Assembly (NCBI RefSeq): GCF_013408685.1
Contig: NZ_JACBZY010000001.1
Location: forward strand, 1,426,001-1,490,000
Length of the DNA stretch: 64,000 bases
Origin: Schumannella luteola
Lineage (GTDB): Bacteria > Actinomycetota > Actinomycetes > Actinomycetales > Microbacteriaceae
Direction of reading: 5' to 3'
The notes under the pieces are model-generated. The model had not been told where the DNA came from, ran no database searches, and saw only the letters and a program-made list of their open reading frames with translations. This document shows positions 56,477-64,000 of this stretch, piece by piece. A program made the translations under genes and the position numbers. Numbering within the stretch: position 1 is the stretch's first letter; every line of letters starts with the position of its first letter.

Positions 56477-58015
56477 ATGAAGCTCGAACTCCAGGGCATC
56501 ACCAAGCGCTTCGGCGCTCTGGTGGCGAATGACCACATCGACCTGGTGGTCGAGCCCGGCGAGATCCACTGCCTCCTCGGCGAGAACGGCGCGGGCAAGT
56601 CCACGCTGATGAACGTGCTCTACGGCCTCTACCAGGCCGACGAGGGCAGCATCCTGCTCGACGACGCCGTGCAGCACTTCTCCGGACCCGGCGACGCGAT
56701 GGCCGCCGGCATCGGCATGGTGCACCAGCACTTCATGCTCATCCCCGTCTTCACCGTCGCCGAGAACGTCATGCTCGGCCACGAGCAGACCCGCGCCGGC
56801 GGACTGCTCGACCTGGCGGCGGCCCGCGCGAAGGTGCGCGAGATCTCCGCCCGCTTCGGCTTCGACGTCGACCCGGACGCCCGCGTCGAAGACCTGCCGG
56901 TCGGCGTGCAGCAGCGCGTCGAGATCATCAAGGCGCTCTCGCGCGACGCCCGCGTGCTCGTCTTCGACGAGCCGACCGCCGTGCTCACGCCGCAGGAGAC
57001 CGACGAGCTGATGGGCATCATGCGCCAGCTCAAGGAGTCGGGCACCGCGATCGTCTTCATCACCCACAAGCTGCGCGAGGTTCGCGAGGTCGCCGACCGC
57101 ATCACCGTCGTGCGCCTCGGCAAGGTCGTCGGCGAGGCGTCGCCCACCGCATCCAACTCGGAGCTCGCCGCCATGATGGTCGGCCGCTCCGTCTCGCTCA
57201 CCGTCGAGAAGGCCCCGGCGAATCCGGGGGAAGCGGCGCTCGTGGTGCGCGACCTGTCGGTCATCGACGCGCTCGACCAGTACGTCGTCTCGCACGTCGA
57301 CTTCGAGGTGCGCCGTGGCGAGATCCTCGCGATCGCCGGCGTGCAGGGCAACGGCCAGACCGAGCTCACCGAGGCGCTGCTGGGGCTCCAAGCACGCACC
57401 GAGGGATCGATCACCCTCGACGGCGTCGAGATCGCCGGCGCCACGCCCCGCCGCATCCTGGATGCCGGTGTCGGCTTCGTGCCCGAGGACCGTGGCGAAG
57501 ACGGCCTGGTCGGCGAGTTCACGATCAGCGAGAACCTGATGCTCGACCGGTCGAACGGCGCGCCCTTCGTGCGCGGCGGCGCCGTGCAGAAGGACGTGCT
57601 CGACGCCTTCGCCGAGGAGAAGGTCCGCGAGTTCGATATCCGCGCCCAGGGCATCGGCACCCCGGTCGGCCGGCTCTCGGGCGGCAACCAGCAGAAGGTC
57701 GTGCTCGCGCGCGAGCTCAGCCGCGAGCTGCGGCTCTTCGTCGCCGCGCAGCCGACCCGCGGCGTCGACGTCGGCTCGATCGAGTTCATCCACAAGCGCA
57801 TCGTCGCCACCCGCGACGAGGGCGTGCCGATCATCGTCGTCTCCACCGAGCTCGACGAGGTGCTCGCGCTCGCCGACCGCATCGCGGTCATGTACCGCGG
57901 CGGGATCGTCGGCATCGTGCCGGGCGATACGCCGCGCGACGTGCTCGGCCTCATGATGGCCGGCGAGAGCCCCGAGTCCGCCACCTCCGCCACCACCACC
58001 GGAGCCGCCCAGTGA
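56477..58015 (+). CDS. Nucleoside ABC importer, double ATPase subunit
   Basis: 512 residues with two nucleotide-binding domains, as in MglA, RbsA and YufO. Domain 1: Walker A GENGAGKST, MVHQHFMLIPVFTVAENV, LPVGVQQRVEIIKAL, VLVFDEPTAVL. Domain 2: the P-loop is the degenerate GVQGNGQTEL normal for this family, with signature LSGGNQQKVVLAREL and LFVAAQPTRGVDVGSIEFIH. It overlaps the first permease by GTGA. The expected substrate class is nucleosides, supported by the BMP protein, cdd and deoA. Confidence 0.94.
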   Translation: MKLELQGITKRFGALVANDHIDLVVEPGEIHCLLGENGAGKSTLMNVLYGLYQADEGSILLDDAVQHFSGPGDAMAAGIGMVHQHFMLIPVFTVAENVMLGHEQTRAGGLLDLAAARAKVREISARFGFDVDPDARVEDLPVGVQQRVEIIKALSRDARVLVFDEPTAVLTPQETDELMGIMRQLKESGTAIVFITHKLREVREVADRITVVRLGKVVGEASPTASNSELAAMMVGRSVSLTVEKAPANPGEAALVVRDLSVIDALDQYVVSHVDFEVRRGEILAIAGVQGNGQTELTEALLGLQARTEGSITLDGVEIAGATPRRILDAGVGFVPEDRGEDGLVGEFTISENLMLDRSNGAPFVRGGAVQKDVLDAFAEEKVREFDIRAQGIGTPVGRLSGGNQQKVVLARELSRELRLFVAAQPTRGVDVGSIEFIHKRIVATRDEGVPIIVVSTELDEVLALADRIAVMYRGGIVGIVPGDTPRDVLGLMMAGESPESATSATTTGAAQ

Positions 58016-59448
58016 GCGAGAAGATCCCCGGAGAGGACCAGCTGCCGACCCCCGGCCAGGTCCCGCCCATCGCCCCCGAGCCGCAGTCGGCGCAGGGTCC
58101 GCTGGCCGACACCGAGCCGGCGGCGCCCGCCGACCCGGAGGCGTCGCCCGCGACCGGTGAAGCCGCCGAGGGCGGTGCCGCCGCGACCACCGCGGGCGCG
58201 GTGCCCCCGCCGCCCGCGGCGAACACGGTGCTGCGCGAGATCCTCTCCAGCAACTGGCTGATGACGCTGCTCGCGATCGTGCTCGCGCTCGTCGTGGCGA
58301 GCATCCTCATCGTCGTCACCGACACCGACGTGCAGAAGGCCGCCGGCTACTTCTTCGCCCGGCCCGGCGACACGTTCCGAGCGATCGGCGACGCGATCGG
58401 CGGCGCCTACTCGAGCCTGTTCCAGGGCGCGGTCTACAACTTCCGCCGCCCGGGCTTCATCAACGGCATCAAGCCGATCACCGAGACCCTCGCCTTCGCG
58501 GCGCCGCTCATCGCCGCCGGACTCGGCGTCGCCGTGGCGTTCCGCGTCGGGCTGTTCAACATCGGCGGACGCGGCCAGATCCTCATCGCGGCGGCCGTCG
58601 CCGGCTGGATCTCGTGGTCGTTCCCGCTGCCGCCGTTCATCCACATGCTCGTCGCCGTCGCCGGCGCCCTCGTCGGCGGCGCGATCTGGGGCGGTCTCGT
58701 CGGGTTCATCAAGGCCCGCACGGGTGCGCACGAGGTGATCCTCACGATCATGCTCAACTACGTCGCGCTCTACCTGATCCAGTTCCTGCTCAAGACCCCG
58801 GGAGCGCTGCAGGCGCCCGGCACGAGCAACCCGAAGTCGCCGAGCACCGACCCCAGCGCCGTGATGCCGACGCTGAGCGACCTGCTCACGGCGCTCAACG
58901 GCGGAACGCAGGTCGGCTCGTTCCGGCTCAACGTCGGGTTCATCCTGGTCATCCTCGCGACGCTGTTCGTGGCCTGGCTGCTGAACCGCTCGAGCACCGG
59001 ATTCCGCTTCCGCGCGGTGGGCGAGAACCCGCACGCCGCGCGCGTCGCCGGCATCGACGTCAAGTGGGTCTTCGTGCTCGCGATGATCATCTCGGGCGCG
59101 CTCGTCGGACTCGCCGGCTCGATCCAGGTGCTCGGCACCAACACCGACGGCTTCGGCGACGGCATCGACGCCGGCATCGGCTTCGATGCGATCACGGTCG
59201 CGCTGCTCGGGCGGTCGCGACCCTGGGGCGTGTTCTTCAGCGGCATCCTCTTCGGCGCGCTCAAGGCCGGCGGCTACACGATCCAGGCGTCGCAGGGCAT
59301 CCCGATCGACATCGTCGTCGTGGTGCAGTCGGTCATCGTGCTCTTCATCGCCGCGCCGCCGCTCGTGCGCGCGGTGTTCCGACTCCCGGCCCCCGGCTCC
59401 GCGCCGAAGGCCCGACGACCGCGCCGCACGGCGGAGGTGGCCCGATGA
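58012..59448 (+). CDS. Nucleoside ABC importer permease 1
   Basis: 478 residues. An Ala/Pro/Glu-rich cytoplasmic leader of about 70 residues is followed by a BPD_transp_2-type permease with about 8-10 helices: GLGVAVAFRVGLFNIGGRGQILIAA, FIKARTGAHEVILTIMLNYVALYLIQ, FRAVGENPHAARVAGIDVKWVF and FDAITVALLGRSRPWGVFFSGILFGALKAGG. Same family as YufP/NupP. The start GTG is coupled to the ATPase; the end overlaps the second permease by ATGA. Confidence 0.93.
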   Translation: MSEKIPGEDQLPTPGQVPPIAPEPQSAQGPLADTEPAAPADPEASPATGEAAEGGAAATTAGAVPPPPAANTVLREILSSNWLMTLLAIVLALVVASILIVVTDTDVQKAAGYFFARPGDTFRAIGDAIGGAYSSLFQGAVYNFRRPGFINGIKPITETLAFAAPLIAAGLGVAVAFRVGLFNIGGRGQILIAAAVAGWISWSFPLPPFIHMLVAVAGALVGGAIWGGLVGFIKARTGAHEVILTIMLNYVALYLIQFLLKTPGALQAPGTSNPKSPSTDPSAVMPTLSDLLTALNGGTQVGSFRLNVGFILVILATLFVAWLLNRSSTGFRFRAVGENPHAARVAGIDVKWVFVLAMIISGALVGLAGSIQVLGTNTDGFGDGIDAGIGFDAITVALLGRSRPWGVFFSGILFGALKAGGYTIQASQGIPIDIVVVVQSVIVLFIAAPPLVRAVFRLPAPGSAPKARRPRRTAEVAR

Positions 59449-60740
59449 GCGCCCAGACCAGCACCCCGGTCGCCCCGGCGGCCGACGCCCCGATCGTGCT
59501 CGAGAAGGCGGTCGTGCGCAGCCCGAAGGCGCCGGTCATCCTCGGCGTCTTCGCGCTGCTCGCCCTGCTGGCGGCGTTCGCGTTCCCGCGCACCGGCACC
59601 ACCCGCTTCGGCCTGTCGACCTCGCGTGACGCGCTGCAGTTCGACCCGATCGCCGTCGCCACCCAGCCGGCCGTGGCCGTGACCGCCGTGCTGCTCGCGC
59701 TGCTCGCGATCGCCGCCGCGGTGTTCGTGGCGCGCGGCCGTGCGGCCAAGGTGCCGCTCTGGCTGGTCGTGGTCTTCGCGGTGCTGTTCGTCTTCGCGTT
59801 CCTCACCTGGGCTGTCGCCGACGGCCTGCTGCCCTTCACCGGCCTGCTGGTGGGCGCGCTCGGTGTCAGCACGCCGCTCATCTTCGGCGCGCTCGGCGGC
59901 GTGCTCTCCGAACGGGTCGGCGTCGTCAACGTCGCGATCGAGGGTCAGCTGCTGTTCGGAGCCTTCTCGGCGGCGCTCGTCGGCGTGGCCACCGGCAACG
60001 CGGCGGCGGCGCTGGTCGCAGCAGCGGTGGCGGGGATGCTGGTCTCCTTCGTGCTGGCCGCGTTCTCGATCAAGTACCTGGTCGACCAGGTCATCGTCGG
60101 TGTGGTGCTCAACGTGCTCGTGACGGGACTCACGACCTTCCTCGCGGGCGTGATCGACCTCGACAAGATCCCCGCCGGCGCGCGCTTCCCGACCGTGCCG
60201 ATCCCGCTGCTCAGCGAGATCCCGGTCGTCGGACCGCTGCTGTTCCGGCACTCGCTGCTGGTGTATTTCATGTACATCGCCGTCTTCGCGGTCTGGTTCG
60301 GCCTCAACAAGACCCGCTGGGGCCTGCGCCTGCGCGCGGTCGGCGAGCACCCGAAGGCGGCCGACACCGTCGGCATCAACGTCGCGCGCACCCGCTTCTG
60401 GAACGTGTCGCTCGCCGGCGCGATCGCCGGCATCGGCGGCGCCTACCTGTCGCTCGACGCGATCGGCCTGTTCTCGAAGGAGATGACGAACGGCGCCGGA
60501 TTCATCGCGCTCGCCGCGGTCATCTTCGGCCGCTGGGATCCGGTGCGGGCCGTGCTCGCCGCACTGCTCTTCGGGTTCGCGACCAGCCTGCAGAACTCGC
60601 TCAGCGCGGCCGGCGTGACCGCCGTGCCGAAGGAGTTCCTGCTGATGCTGCCGTACCTGATCACCGTGCTCGCGGTCGCCGGCCTCGTCGGCCAGGTGCG
60701 CGGACCGGCGGCCGCCGGCAAGCCGTACATCAAGAGCTGA
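59445..60740 (+). CDS. Nucleoside ABC importer permease 2
   Basis: 431 residues. An N-terminal region of about 130 residues with three extra helices is followed by the family core: ALGGVLSERVGVVNVAIEGQLLFGAF, VDQVIVGVVLNVLVTGLTTFLAG, LRLRAVGEHPKAADTVGINVAR and GAGFIALAAVIFGRWDPVRAVLAALLFG. YufQ/NupQ type. ATG 59445 overlaps the stop of permease 1. It forms the channel with permease 1. Confidence 0.93.
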   Translation: MSAQTSTPVAPAADAPIVLEKAVVRSPKAPVILGVFALLALLAAFAFPRTGTTRFGLSTSRDALQFDPIAVATQPAVAVTAVLLALLAIAAAVFVARGRAAKVPLWLVVVFAVLFVFAFLTWAVADGLLPFTGLLVGALGVSTPLIFGALGGVLSERVGVVNVAIEGQLLFGAFSAALVGVATGNAAAALVAAAVAGMLVSFVLAAFSIKYLVDQVIVGVVLNVLVTGLTTFLAGVIDLDKIPAGARFPTVPIPLLSEIPVVGPLLFRHSLLVYFMYIAVFAVWFGLNKTRWGLRLRAVGEHPKAADTVGINVARTRFWNVSLAGAIAGIGGAYLSLDAIGLFSKEMTNGAGFIALAAVIFGRWDPVRAVLAALLFGFATSLQNSLSAAGVTAVPKEFLLMLPYLITVLAVAGLVGQVRGPAAAGKPYIKS

Positions 60741-60750
60741 GGGCGAGCGG

Positions 60751-61191
60751 ATGACCGACCAGACCGAATCCCCGACCGAGACCCAGGTCGACTGGGCCGG
60801 GCTGCGCGACGTGGCGATCGAGGCGCTGGCGCACGCCTATGTGCCTTACTCGAAGTTCCCCGTCGGCGTGGCCGCGATCGTCGACGACGGCCGCGTGATC
60901 TCCGGGGCGAACGTCGAGAACGCCTCCTACGGCCTGACCCTCTGCGCCGAGTGCTCGCTCGTGTCGGCTCTGCACATGACCGGCGGCGGCAAGCTGACCG
61001 CCTTCGTCTGCGTCGACGGCAACGGCGACGCGCTCATGCCGTGCGGACGCTGCCGTCAGCTGCTCTTCGAGCACTCCGCCGAGGGGATGCTGCTGGCCAC
61101 GGTCTCGGGCATCCGCACGATCGACGAGGTCATCCCCGACGCCTTCGGCCCGCGCACGCTCGCGGTCTACCGCGGCGAGGAGCCGGCCTGA
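60751..61191 (+). CDS. cdd: Cytidine deaminase
   Basis: Deaminates cytidine and deoxycytidine to uridine forms. 146 residues, the tetrameric small type. YVPYSKFPVGVAA, GANVENASYGLTLCAE (zinc Cys and catalytic Glu) and PCGRCRQLLFE (two more zinc cysteines) are diagnostic. It starts 10 bases after permease 2, so it belongs to the nucleoside-uptake operon and feeds the thymidine/uridine breakdown step. Confidence 0.96.
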   Translation: MTDQTESPTETQVDWAGLRDVAIEALAHAYVPYSKFPVGVAAIVDDGRVISGANVENASYGLTLCAECSLVSALHMTGGGKLTAFVCVDGNGDALMPCGRCRQLLFEHSAEGMLLATVSGIRTIDEVIPDAFGPRTLAVYRGEEPA

Positions 61192-61300
61192 GCGAACCGA
61201 TGCGGGCGCCGCGTCCGACCAGCTGGGTTCGGGCCTGGACGCTCTGACAACGCTGTCGCAGAGTCCTCTGGACGCGGGTGGGGCGCGGGAGGCGCGAGCG

Positions 61301-61306
61301 TAGCGT
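61301..61306 (+). promoter_or_regulatory. -10 element of the DUF4232 remnant
   Basis: TAGCGT, 7 bases before GTG 61314, the leaderless pattern, still intact although the gene is not. Confidence 0.4.
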
Positions 61307-61313
61307 CGCGCGC

Positions 61314-61629
61314 GTGAGCTCCACCGCACCGTCCCGTCATCGTCGGCCACGGCGACGGCACCCAGCTCGGCGTGCCGGCCGAGTGCCCGGCCGACGGTCC
61401 CGCGATCCAGACCGTCACGATCCAGCCCGGGGGCACCGCGACCGCCGTCGTGCGCGTCGCGAACCTGCAGGGCGGCGGCGCGACCGGCTGCGCGACCGAG
61501 AAGGGCGACGGCTGGCGCATCTACCCGCCGCACTCCTTCGCGGCCGTCTTCGTGCCGGATGCGGGCGTCCTCGCCTGCACTGACAGCCAGGTCTGGATGA
61601 ACTTCGCCTCGCCCGTCGCGAATAGCTGA
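61314..61629 (+). pseudogene. Internally deleted DUF4232 protein remnant
   Basis: From about 61333 a frame encodes VIVGHGDGTQLGVPAECP, TVTIQPGGTATAVVRVAN and GDGWRIYPPHSFAAVFVP, ending ...SPVANS. This is the C-terminal half of a DUF4232 domain, normally preceded by a signal peptide or lipobox and the first half of the domain. The probable original start GTG 61314 (MSSTAPSRHR) is in a different frame, and the TGA at 61315-61317 closes the domain frame upstream. A deletion has joined the start to mid-gene. The 480-base gap between cdd and deoA holds nothing else coding. Confidence 0.65.
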
Positions 61630-61659
61630 GCCGCGCATCCACCCGGCCGTCACACGCCG

Positions 61660-61665
61660 TAATCT
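61660..61665 (+). promoter_or_regulatory. -10 element of deoA (leaderless)
   Basis: TAATCT, 6 bases before GTG 61672. Confidence 0.55.
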
Positions 61666-61671
61666 GGTCGG

Positions 61672-62955
61672 GTGGTAGAGCGCTTCGATGTCGTCGATCT
61701 CATCCGGACCAAGCGGGACAAGGGGGCGCTGACGACCGACCAGATCGACTGGCTGGTCGACGCCTACACCCGCGGCTACGTCGCCGACGAGCAGATGTCG
61801 GCCATGACGATGGCGATCTTCCTCAACGGGATGCAGCGCGACGAGATCCGTGACCTCACCCTCGCGATGATCGCGAGCGGCGAGCGCCTCGACTTCTCCG
61901 GCCTGTCGAAGGCGACGACCGACAAGCACTCCACCGGCGGGGTCGGCGACAAGATCACGCTCCCGCTCGCTCCGCTCGTCGCCGCGTTCGGCGTCGCCGT
62001 GCCGCAGCTCTCGGGCCGCGGCCTCGGTCACACCGGCGGCACCCTCGACAAGCTCGAGTCGATCCCCGGCTGGCGTGCGGCGCTCTCGAACGACGAGTTC
62101 ATGAGCCAGCTCGACTCGGTCGGAGCGGTCATCTGCGCGGCCGGATCGGGCCTCGCGCCCGCCGACGGCAAGCTCTACGCCCTGCGCGACATCACCGGCA
62201 CGGTCGAGTGCATCCCGCTCATCGCGTCGAGCATCATGTCGAAGAAGATCGCCGAGGGCACCGCCTCGCTCGTGCTCGACGTGAAGTTCGGCTCGGGCGC
62301 CTTCATGCAGGATCCGGCGCGCGCCCGCGAGCTGGCCGAGACGATGGTGCGCCTGGGCACGGACGCCGGCGTCGCGACCCGCGCGCTGCTCACCGACATG
62401 GATGTGCCGCTCGGCCTCGCGATCGGCAACGCCAACGAGGTGCGCGAGTCGGTCGAGGTGCTCGCCGGCGGCGGTCCCGCGGACGTCGTCGAGCTGACCG
62501 TCGCGCTCGCCCGCGAGATGCTCGACCTCGCCGGCCTGCCCGACGCCGACCCGGCGGAGGCGCTGAAGGACGGCCGCGCGATGGACAGCTGGAACGCGAT
62601 GATCCGAGCCCAGGGCGGCGACCCGGAGGCCGAGCTGCCGACCCCGAGCGAGACCCACACGGTCGTCGCCGACCGCGACGGCGTGATCGACCGCCTCGAG
62701 GCGCTGCCCTTCGGCATCGCCGCCTGGCGTCTCGGCGCCGGCCGTGCCCGCAAGCAGGACCCGGTCATCCACTCGGCCGGAATCGACCTGCACGTGAAGC
62801 CCGGCACCGCGGTCAAGGCGGGCGACCCGCTCTTCACCCTCGGCGCCGAGGACCCGGCCCGCTTCGAGCGCGCGCTCGAGTCGGTCGCGGGCGCCTGGTC
62901 GATCGCCGACACCGCACCGGCTGCGCGCCCGCTGATCGTCGACCGCATCGTCTGA
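61672..62955 (+). CDS. deoA: Thymidine (pyrimidine-nucleoside) phosphorylase
   Basis: Splits thymidine or uridine with phosphate to base and (deoxy)ribose 1-phosphate. 427 residues. VERFDVVDLIRTKRDKGALT opens the family; KHSTGGVGDKITL binds phosphate, SGRGLGHTGGTLDKLESIPG binds the substrate, and VLDVKFGSGAFM and the C-terminal PYNP_C domain (AGIDLHVKPGTAVKAGDPLF) are complete. GTG 61672 is leaderless. Next to cdd and the nucleoside importer. Confidence 0.96.
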   Translation: MVERFDVVDLIRTKRDKGALTTDQIDWLVDAYTRGYVADEQMSAMTMAIFLNGMQRDEIRDLTLAMIASGERLDFSGLSKATTDKHSTGGVGDKITLPLAPLVAAFGVAVPQLSGRGLGHTGGTLDKLESIPGWRAALSNDEFMSQLDSVGAVICAAGSGLAPADGKLYALRDITGTVECIPLIASSIMSKKIAEGTASLVLDVKFGSGAFMQDPARARELAETMVRLGTDAGVATRALLTDMDVPLGLAIGNANEVRESVEVLAGGGPADVVELTVALAREMLDLAGLPDADPAEALKDGRAMDSWNAMIRAQGGDPEAELPTPSETHTVVADRDGVIDRLEALPFGIAAWRLGAGRARKQDPVIHSAGIDLHVKPGTAVKAGDPLFTLGAEDPARFERALESVAGAWSIADTAPAARPLIVDRIV

Positions 62956-62961
62956 CATCCG

Positions 62962-62998
62962 CGCCGAGTCGCCGCGTTCGGAACGCGGCGACTCGGCG
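62962..62998. terminator. Bidirectional terminator between deoA and the nucleoside hydrolase
   Basis: A perfect 18-bp inverted repeat (62962-62979 with 62981-62998). It lies exactly between the stops of two convergent genes. Confidence 0.75.
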
Positions 62999-62999
62999 G

Positions 63000-63935
63000 T
63001 CAGGGCAGGCGGGCGAGCGCCGCGGCCACGACATCCCAGAAGCGCTCGTTCTCGACGCCGAGCGCGACCGAGGTGGGCGTCGTCGCCGGCGCAGGCTCGC
63101 GCAGGTCGGCGACCGTCATCCCCTTCGTCAGGGCCCCGGACAGCTCGACCGCGAGCGGGGCCTTGACAGTGCGCACGAGCGAGGGGTCGATGACCATCGC
63201 GACGGTGACCGGGTCGTGCACGGGCGGATGCGCGAAGCCGTGCCCGGCGTACGCGGCGCCGTAGAAGTCGAGCAGGCCGCCGACGAAGGCGGACGAGCGG
63301 GTGCCGACGGCGTCGAGCTTCGCGCGGATCTCGGGCGTCACGACCGCCTGGTGGGTCGCATTCAGCCCGACCATCGTGATCGGCCAGCCGGCGCTGATCA
63401 CGATCTGCGCCGCCTCGGGGTCGATCGCGATGTTGAACTCGCTGAACGGGCCGTGATTGCCGACGTGCACGCCGCCACCCATGAAGATCACCTCGCGCAC
63501 GCGGTCGACGATGCGCGGCTCGAGCCGCACCGCGAGCGCGACGTTGGTGAGGGCGCCGGTCGGCACGAGCGTGATCTCGCCCGGCTCGGAGCCCATGATC
63601 GTGTCGATGATCACCTGCGCGCCGTGACGCGGATCGAGCGCGCGCGTCGGCTCGGGCAGCTGCGGCCCGTCGAGGCCCGACTCGCCGTGGTACTCGGGCG
63701 CGTACTCGACCTCGTGCAGCAGCGGGCGGTGCGCTCCGCGCGCGATCGGCACGGCCGGGTCGAGGCCGGCGAGCTCGGCGATGGCGAGCGCGTTGCGCGT
63801 CACCTTCTCGATGCTCTGGTTGCCGCTGACGGTCGTGATCGCGGCGATCTCGACGCCGGGGTCGCCGGCGGCGAGCAGGATCGCGATCGCGTCGTCATGG
63901 CCGGGGTCGCAGTCGAGCAGGATGCGTCGGGTCAC
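63000..63935 (-). CDS. Inosine-uridine type nucleoside hydrolase
   Basis: Hydrolyses nucleosides to base and ribose. 311 residues. The calcium-binding motif is ILLDCDPGHDDAIAILLA; TTVSGNQSIEKVTRNAL, the VPTGALTNVALA segment, EVIFMGGGVHVGNHGPFSEFNIAIDPEAA and the C-terminal HDPVTVAMVIDP complete the IunH fold. GTG 63935, preceded at 6 bases by GATGAT, may be leaderless. It converges on deoA and fits the nucleoside-salvage theme. Base specificity cannot be told. Confidence 0.94.
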   Translation of the reverse strand: MTRRILLDCDPGHDDAIAILLAAGDPGVEIAAITTVSGNQSIEKVTRNALAIAELAGLDPAVPIARGAHRPLLHEVEYAPEYHGESGLDGPQLPEPTRALDPRHGAQVIIDTIMGSEPGEITLVPTGALTNVALAVRLEPRIVDRVREVIFMGGGVHVGNHGPFSEFNIAIDPEAAQIVISAGWPITMVGLNATHQAVVTPEIRAKLDAVGTRSSAFVGGLLDFYGAAYAGHGFAHPPVHDPVTVAMVIDPSLVRTVKAPLAVELSGALTKGMTVADLREPAPATTPTSVALGVENERFWDVVAAALARLP

Positions 63936-64000
63936 GGCTCCATCATCCCTCCCGTTCGCGGTCGCCGGCGCACGCGCCCGACGGCGTCGCGCCCAGACCG

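Noticed and set aside
61192-61313. Separate small gene between cdd and the DUF4232 remnant
   Set aside because: No start with a ribosome-binding site or leaderless -10 and no stable open frame of interest; it appears to be promoter sequence.

Overview
The window is high-GC DNA, densely coded on both strands, and looks like core chromosome of an actinobacterium, most likely from the Microbacteriaceae or a close relative. The support is the gene order acs / 6C RNA / tad locus / topA / tmk / holB (shared in outline with mycobacteria), an Lsr2 protein, SufS-SufU iron-sulphur assembly genes, many leaderless promoters (TANNNT placed 6-7 bases before ATG or GTG), and frequent 1- to 4-base gene overlaps. 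The family placement is inference. I see no prophage, integrase, insertion sequence, CRISPR array or rRNA.

Layout. 1-5.4 kb: the start of acetyl-CoA synthetase, a 6C-type small RNA and a compact Flp/Tad pilus locus (tadA, a fused tadB-tadC, a DUF4244 pilin-like gene and two TadE-like genes). 5.5-12.5 kb: topA, tmk, holB, a secreted lipoprotein peptidase and a TetR regulator. 12.6-19.1 kb: tRNA-Thr, a YtpQ-like protein, a cupin/FAD-oxidase pair, a degenerate CobW-like protein divergent from a zinc-free L36 gene, and sufS-sufU. 19.1-27.4 kb: a long inverted repeat, lsr2, a PBP4-like protein with an altered active-site motif, nicotinamidase, an ABC exporter, a CHY zinc-finger protein and an ABC-2 export operon. 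27.4-33.5 kb: an acetyltransferase, an MHS-family permease and the riboflavin operon ribD-ribE-ribBA-ribH behind an FMN riboswitch. 33.6-39 kb: glycerol use (SorC-type regulator, glpD, glpF, glpK). 39-40.35 kb: a DUF559 nuclease-like gene between two direct 108-bp copies of a palindromic repeat. 40.4-46.8 kb: a frameshifted HAD gene, an acetyltransferase, trpS, xth, yihY and ptsI. 46.9-50 kb: a sigma factor fused to an anti-sigma-like zinc domain and an extracellular part, then a DUF433 antitoxin-like gene followed by a broken PIN-like toxin. 50-53.6 kb: sdhCDAB. 53.8-64 kb: manC, then a nucleoside uptake and salvage region (BMP lipoprotein, two-domain ABC ATPase, two permeases, cdd, deoA, and a convergent nucleoside hydrolase).

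How the parts work together. Nucleosides bound by the BMP lipoprotein would enter through the ABC permease and be split by Cdd, DeoA and the nucleoside hydrolase. Glycerol entering through GlpF is phosphorylated by GlpK and oxidised by GlpD. Riboflavin synthesis is read out by its riboswitch and supplies flavin for Sdh, GlpD and the FAD oxidase. The zinc-free L36 gene and the CobW-like gene share a promoter region with a Zur-like dyad, which suggests a zinc-starvation response. Several loci show decay or loss of key residues: the HAD frameshift, the PIN toxin, a DUF4232 remnant, FSG in place of KTG in the PBP4-like protein, no cysteines in the delta-prime zinc module, and lost GTPase motifs in the CobW-like protein.
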